Source: Cladocopium goreaui
Lineage: Eukaryota; Sar; Dinophyceae; Suessiales; Symbiodiniaceae
Assembly (NCBI GenBank): GCA_947184155.2
Contig: CAMXCT020000311.1
Location: forward strand, 186,001-250,000
Direction of reading: 5' to 3'
DNA: 64,000 nucleotides
Below, one piece after another: positions 59,501 through 64,000 of this stretch; position 1 is the first letter of the stretch; every line of letters starts with the position of its first letter. A program made the translations under genes and the position numbers. The notes under the pieces are model-generated. The model was not told where the DNA came from, made no database searches, and worked only from the letters and a program-made list of their open reading frames with translations.

Positions 59501-61640
59501 CTCAGGACTACCAATGGCTACATCTGCAGTATCTGCTGGTGACGTAGGAGGTGGAGTGACAGAAACTCGAGACGGCTCTGCTGGAACTTCCTGTGGAGTC
59601 ACGGCAACGTTCGATCTTGCCAATGGCACTGCTGGCGCCAAACGTAGCTCACCAGATTTCTTCTTCACACTGCTGGACTCTGGCAAGACAAGTTTTGGCT
59701 GTGAAGGTGCCGGCAAACTCTGGCCTTTCAACTTTCGCAACTCTTCAGGAGGTAGCTGACTCATATCAGCTGGTGCAGTCCCACTGTCATTCACAATTTG
59801 GGGTCTACTACCTACAGTCCCAGTGTCAAATTGTGTCAAAACACCCTGTCCCGAATTCAAATCCCATCTCAAAGGTGAAATAGCCCTGATGTTCCTAGCT
59901 ACAAAACGCATCAACTCAGCTTTGCCATCCACACGAATGAGACCCTGCACAACTGGACCTCGTTCCAATCCCATGTGAATGAAAGTACACTCAACATTCC
60001 TTGTTGAAAGTGGTGAATGCTGCCGAATTGAATCAGGAATTTCTGCCAAAACCTGAGCACCAAACAAAGTCGAAACTGGTTTGGATAACTTCCTTCCTGA
60101 CACCATTTCCAATGGACTTCTGTCTGAACCTCTCGATGTTGAAAAATGGTTGTTGCACAAAGCCAAATACGTCAAAACGTCAACCAAATTCTCATGTGAA
60201 AACGTGACATCCAACCCTTGTGCATTCAGATCAGCCCTTAGTACAGAAAAGGATTCCTTTAATTCCCTAACTGCTCGCTCAGCCGACCCAATTGATCGAT
60301 GTTGTTGTGGCGCGGCTCTCCGAATAGCGAACGTATATCGGCCAGTGGAGGATCCAATGATCTCTCCCACTGCCCTCTCGCTATCGGTGTGGACATCAAT
60401 GGAGACTGCCTTCGAAGTCAACCCAAAATGTTGAAGCCATACAACAATTTGTCTCCTGGCTGCTTCGACATCTTCTCCAACCACCACATAGCCAATGCAC
60501 CTCGACATCATCTCGGTTAACACAAGGATCTTCACCGAACCTGGGAGTTCGTCTGCGGCGATCTCGCCTGATGTCTTGAGGAATGCAAAATCGGCCTGAA
60601 TAGAAACCTCTTTCCTGTCACCTTTGTCTCTTCTGTGCTGAAAAACGGAACGACCCTTGGCACACTCCAAGCAATTCGGATTGAATGGAATATGTCCCTG
60701 TCTCCGGTGACGTGCCAGTTCACTGTCGTCTCCTCCAGACACAGCTGCGACAGAAAAGTCATGAGTGTTACTCACAGTCAAGTCAGACCTGCATGCACTA
60801 CTACTACCAACATCTGGATACAAACGAACCCAAGGACAATTGGCAAAATAAGCAACATCAAGACAATGCATTCCAAGCCTTTCATGGAACAAATCAAAAC
60901 CTTTTGGACCTTGTGTGAATCTCCATCCCGAATCTGCCAATGAAGTAATTGACAAAATGTTGTGCCGGATGGAACCCACCAAAACATTCAAACGTGCTTT
61001 CTTCCAACACCAATCATCACCTGATGTGCCTGACATGTGCATCTGTACTCCAATCTCAGCAGTGCCTGACATGTTGACTGAGGATCCATTGGCAGCTTTG
61101 TAGCCACCTAACCCCTCACTGTCCTGCAGCACTGACCTGAAGGTTGACAAGTTCGACTCAGCCAAAACACTTGTGGATGCACCAGAGTCAAGAAGCCACC
61201 AAGAAGCATCGGTGTTGTCAGCGACCTGTGAAAGCAAAGGTCGCAAAAACTTCAAGTAAGGTTCAATCTGCTGTTCAACCGAAACCTCACTGTGGTCATC
61301 AAACCAATCATGTGCACGCACCAAAACGACTTTCATCGGTACAGTGGCACACAAGTCTCGGCTGGGGTCATTAACAAAACGTGTCTCCAAGTTGGAACTG
61401 TCACCAAGTCCAACTTCATCTCCAAACTTCAAACCACAAAACCATGGCTCATGAGTACAGCTGTCGCAACCTCTTGCCAGCACACAACCCATGTCAGCCG
61501 CTTCAACTTCCTCTGGCTCATGAGTACAGCTGTCGCAACCTCTTGCCAGCACACAACCCATGTCAGCCAGTTCACTTTTCACTACTTCTGACTCACAAGT
61601 ACAGCTGTCGCAACTCCTTGCCAGCACACAACCTGTGTCA
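56531..61640 (-). CDS. Copia Pol: protease, integrase, reverse transcriptase, RNase H, methyltransferase-like domain
   Basis: The open frame reaches to 61969 (1812 codons, residues numbered from there), but its first ~110 residues are the Cys repeat read out of frame. Order fits Ty1/copia: aspartic protease LLDSGASTSVLA (259-270); integrase HHCC (HRRQGHIPFNPNCLEC, 421-436) and D-D-E core (IQAD 460, HTDSE 529, SAERAVREL 564); RT with RALDVSHAF (1143-1151) and VVYVDDILL (1226-1234); RNase H with YFSDASH, SSCEAELYG and ESDSSSA (1416-1506) and ENPADLFTK. After RNase H a C5-methyltransferase-like domain follows: IVELCCSEHSNL (1604-1615), HASTPCGSGSPL (1661-1672), FELPERNNIW (1706-1715). A C-x2-C…H-x3-C motif (CPACESG…HNKEC) lies near 841-859. 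Confidence 0.85.
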
Positions 61641-61880
61641 GTCAGTTCATCTTTCTCTTCTGACGAAGTCTTCTGACTCATGAGTACAGCTGTCGCAACT
61701 CCTTGCCAGCACACAACCCATGTCAGCCAGTTCATCTTCTTTTGACTCACGAGTACAGCTGTCGCAGCTCCCTGCCAGCACACAACCCGTGTCAGCCAGT
61801 TCACTTTCTTTTGACTCACGAGTACAGCTGTCGCAACTCTTTGCCAGCACACAACCCGTGTCAGCCAACTCACTTTCAAA
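61451..61880 (-). repeat. Tandem 69-bp coding repeat (Cys-rich) across the gag/pol junction
   Basis: Six units beginning at plus-strand 61451, 61520, 61595, 61680, 61749 and 61818. Spacings are 69, 75, 85, 69 and 69 bp. Each encodes a version of SELADTGCVLARSCDSCTRE (Cys pattern C-x5-C-x2-C). All spacings are multiples of three except the 85-bp one, which is exactly where the reading frame changes from Gag to Pol. Three units belong to each frame. Confidence 0.9.
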
Positions 61881-63410
61881 GTCTTTGCAATCAACCACAA
61901 GCCTATTCTCGGTTTCCATGTCAGCAACCTCATGCTCATGCACAAACCTAAGACCTCCAGTGGTTTCACATGTCATGTCAAACAACAAAGGATTAATGAT
62001 CATGCTGCCGACACTGCCAGTCTTTTGGACATCAGACCTATTGTCGTGGCTTGCACTCGGTTCCGCACTTTGGACTGGTCCCTGTTGCCAGGTATACCCA
62101 TACCCGTCGCAATACCATCCAGAACCATCGTCCCACCATGTCTGCGAAACTCCCCATTGACCATCACAGCTCTCCGGCCATTGGTCATGCCACCAATAGT
62201 CATCATCGTCCCAACTCTCTGCAGTCCAGTCGGTCCAATCCTCTGAAACTTCATTCAACTTGCCTTTCTTTCCTTTTCCTTTGCTACTGCCTTTGCTCCT
62301 AAAGGTAGCACCTTTTCCTTTGGAACGAGAAAGGTTCCAAGCATCAGTCCTTGCACTACCCTTACCTTCCTTGCTCTCAGGGCAGTTGAAGCTGATGTGT
62401 CCCATCTTACCGCATCTAAAACACCGAATCTTGCTCATGTCTGCGGTACAACCTGGGGCAGTGTGTTTCCGACTGCCACACTTCCCGCATCTGCCTTCCA
62501 TTGCATCTACAAGTTCGGCATCAAGAGAATGATGTTCTACACTCCCCTCCAGGGAACTCAATCTCTTGCTGTGGCCTGTTGTCTCAAAATCGCTAAACAG
62601 GCGTTGTTGCTCTTCCCACCGCATCGCAGCGTTCCTGTAGGACTCGTAATTGTCTGCGCCGCTGTGGTGGAGAACGTAGTTCTTCACTGTCTCAGGCAAG
62701 CTTTTCAACAGAACAACTAGCATGTCAGAATCTGCCAGCTTCAGTCCTGTGGTGTCCACCTGCATAGGGAGAGTTCCTAACAACCTTAAGAACCTTGCAG
62801 CTTCATAGTCAATTCTTCTGATAGTATCACTAACCAAGGAACTCGGCGATGTCTGTGTCGCCGCCAGGACAAAGGATTTCCCTGCAATCTGCGTCCTTAG
62901 TGAGAGCGCTTCGGATCTTGACCTCAGAGAAAATTCAAGAGTAAGTTGCCTAAGCAGTTCAAACCCATTTGCTTGCTGGTTTACTGCTACTGTCACTCTG
63001 TCACTAGATCCTACTCCATGTAATGCCACACCCTCACTGAAGGCGTTCACCAACGCCACACACCTGGGGTTGTCGTGAAACGCAGCTTTTAAGATGGACA
63101 TAAGCCTTCGAGACCTTGCCTGTTGTGCTCCACTGAGCGCACTCCATCTGATGGGACCGGGCCAACGGCTACTATGCTGGATTTCTACAGAAAACTCTAA
63201 ACTTCCACCAGCTGCCCAGGATGACAACTCATCCAAATAGCCAGCCCAACCTAACACCTCTTCTTCTCTTGTCTTCCAAGTTCCTACTGGTGTTGGTGCC
63301 GGTGTCAACCATTTTTCGCTTTTGGCGAAGACATCCAATTGCTGTGAATTTCCATGATTTGATTGTTGAACACCAAAACCAGGCAAAACATCAAATGGCT
63401 GCGGAGTCAC
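61647..63410 (-). CDS. Copia Gag with two zinc knuckles
   Basis: The frame opens after a TGA at 63420-63422. The first Met-labelled codon at 63410 is GTG, so the true start or shift is uncertain. A capsid-like helical region (RWSALSGAQQARSRRLMSIL, ANGFELLRQLTLEFSLRSRS, FLRLLGTLPMQVDTTG) is followed by CCHC knuckles (CGKCGSRKHTAPGC and CFRCGKMGHISFNC), a Lys/Gly-rich run (SKGSSKGKGKKGK), a Trp/Asp-rich stretch (WTDWTAESWDDDDYWW) and three Cys repeats. The stop (RRER-TGA) is reached in the 85-bp spacer; continuing into Pol needs a +1 shift. Confidence 0.82.
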   Translation of the reverse strand: MTPQPFDVLPGFGVQQSNHGNSQQLDVFAKSEKWLTPAPTPVGTWKTREEEVLGWAGYLDELSSWAAGGSLEFSVEIQHSSRWPGPIRWSALSGAQQARSRRLMSILKAAFHDNPRCVALVNAFSEGVALHGVGSSDRVTVAVNQQANGFELLRQLTLEFSLRSRSEALSLRTQIAGKSFVLAATQTSPSSLVSDTIRRIDYEAARFLRLLGTLPMQVDTTGLKLADSDMLVVLLKSLPETVKNYVLHHSGADNYESYRNAAMRWEEQQRLFSDFETTGHSKRLSSLEGSVEHHSLDAELVDAMEGRCGKCGSRKHTAPGCTADMSKIRCFRCGKMGHISFNCPESKEGKGSARTDAWNLSRSKGKGATFRSKGSSKGKGKKGKLNEVSEDWTDWTAESWDDDDYWWHDQWPESCDGQWGVSQTWWDDGSGWYCDGYGYTWQQGPVQSAEPSASHDNRSDVQKTGSVGSMIINPLLFDMTCETTGGLRFVHEHEVADMETENRLVVDCKDFESELADTGCVLAKSCDSCTRESKESELADTGCVLAGSCDSCTRESKEDELADMGCVLARSCDSCTHESEDFVRRER

Positions 63411-63964
63411 AACGACGAATCAGCTGCCCTACCAAGACCATCACCAAACACTTCTGGAACCCCTCTTCTCTGTTGCATAGTTACAAAACGATCTTGCATA
63501 TGCTGCTGCACTGTCTGTAGCTGTCCCTCACTCATGCTACCTAACATGGCCATGACCTCTTGGATCTGCGCCGCCTGAGGCGTCAAACCTCCCAAGCTCG
63601 CTCCAACCGGGCCACTCGGCATGTTTCCTTGGCAACTCATTGGGTTCACTCCTAAGTTTGGAAAATCTCCAGACCTTGGTCCACCAGGCATACTCGCACA
63701 ACCATAACTTGGCACACGCGCTTGCGAATTCTGTTGCATAAACGTTTGTTGTTGGGGAATCCATTGCGCACCAAACCATGCTGGTCCCAGTCCTTGCATT
63801 CCGGGGACATTTCCTTGCTGACATCCCTGCACCGGACCTACCTGACCACCTGCATCCAGGTTTGTCGTGCTCGCAAATCCCTGTACGCTCTGTGACACAT
63901 TTGCTTGTTGTTGCTGTGGCTGCTGCTGGGGCATGTTACTTACTTCAGGTGTTTGTTCATCCAT
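63407..63964 (-). CDS. Copia leader ORF, Gln/Gly-rich, 185 aa
   Basis: Starts MDEQTPEVSNMPQQQPQQQQ, is Gln/Gly/Pro-rich, and ends with a helical part (QIQEVMAMLGSMSEGQLQTV, QHMQDRFVTMQQRRG). Its TGA overlaps the first codon of the Gag frame. It is probably the N-terminal part of Gag, separated by a -1 frame change around 63407-63425 (an indel or a programmed shift). No classic slippery heptamer is seen. Confidence 0.65.
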   Translation of the reverse strand: MDEQTPEVSNMPQQQPQQQQANVSQSVQGFASTTNLDAGGQVGPVQGCQQGNVPGMQGLGPAWFGAQWIPQQQTFMQQNSQARVPSYGCASMPGGPRSGDFPNLGVNPMSCQGNMPSGPVGASLGGLTPQAAQIQEVMAMLGSMSEGQLQTVQQHMQDRFVTMQQRRGVPEVFGDGLGRAADSSL

Positions 63965-64000
63965 CCCAGATCCACTACCTTGCTGACTAGGCGTTCTTGG

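Larger units (their letters stand above)
55613..64000 (-). mobile_element. Ty1/copia retrotransposon with methyltransferase-like domain, right end outside window
   Basis: Leader ORF, Gag, Pol, polypurine tract and accessory ORF all run right to left. The 5' LTR and primer-binding site lie beyond 64000. Frame changes occur at the leader/Gag boundary and at the Gag/Pol boundary; otherwise the frames are long and intact, so the copy is young. Confidence 0.85.

Noticed and set aside
61647-61969. N-terminal 110 residues of the long Pol frame (WLTRVVCWQ repeats)
   Set aside because: These are the Cys repeat of Gag read one base out of frame, not a Trp/Val-rich domain.

Overview
The window looks like nuclear DNA of a dinoflagellate, probably a symbiodiniacean or a relative. 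This is inferred from four things: repeat-choked, intron-rich DNA; small exon-like open segments bounded by GT-AG signals; tracts matching the 3' end of the dinoflagellate spliced leader; and retroelement proteins of the kinds I associate with dinoflagellates (CCCH-finger Gag, tyrosine-recombinase retroelements, copia with HADD/YVDD reverse transcriptases). There are no bacterial operons, rRNA genes, functional tRNA genes or CRISPR arrays.

Layout. 1-26 kb: mostly intronic or intergenic DNA. Short minus-strand exon-like segments belong to at least one unrecognised host gene and probably two or three. They are separated by at least four families of short foldback (MITE-like) elements. The commonest family (about 20 copies, 101-130 bp) has CCCTCTGG termini inside TA dinucleotides. 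A second family (termini near CAGGATGGGGCCCC) includes one copy that coincides with a frame-preserving GT-AG intron, so it behaves like an introner. A decayed Ty1/copia element with about 140-bp terminal repeats lies at 12.1-15.3 kb. 26.66-27.7 kb: about 1 kb of GATA microsatellite. 27.7-34.3 kb: diverged dispersed repeats, spliced-leader-like relics, a minus-strand gene candidate at 30.0-31.1 kb, a 337-bp foldback at 32.57-32.90 kb and a degenerate minisatellite at 33.5-33.96 kb.

34.3-54.6 kb holds two nearly complete tyrosine-recombinase (DIRS/Ngaro/PAT-like) retrotransposons, both on the minus strand (34320-43086 and 46247-54552). Each has split direct repeats in the order B - genes - A B - A. 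Each carries three gene blocks in the order recombinase, CCCH-finger Gag, then methyltransferase-like/reverse transcriptase/RNase H. Between them lies a short LTR pair (43250-43789 and 45377-46108) around a 1.6-kb non-coding interior. The second LTR was hit by a tRNA-like SINE with a 20-bp target duplication, and the empty site survives in the first LTR.

55.6-64.0 kb is a large minus-strand Ty1/copia element running off the right edge. It has a Q-rich leader ORF, Gag with two zinc knuckles, a Cys-rich 23-residue repeat across the gag/pol frame change, protease, integrase, reverse transcriptase, RNase H and a terminal cytosine-methyltransferase-like domain, followed by a separate small accessory ORF. 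The same accessory ORF follows the decayed copia copy at 12.5 kb.

The most interesting theme is that all three large retroelements, from two unrelated superfamilies, carry a C5-cytosine-methyltransferase-like domain at different positions in their polyproteins. The second theme is the MITE that doubles as an intron.
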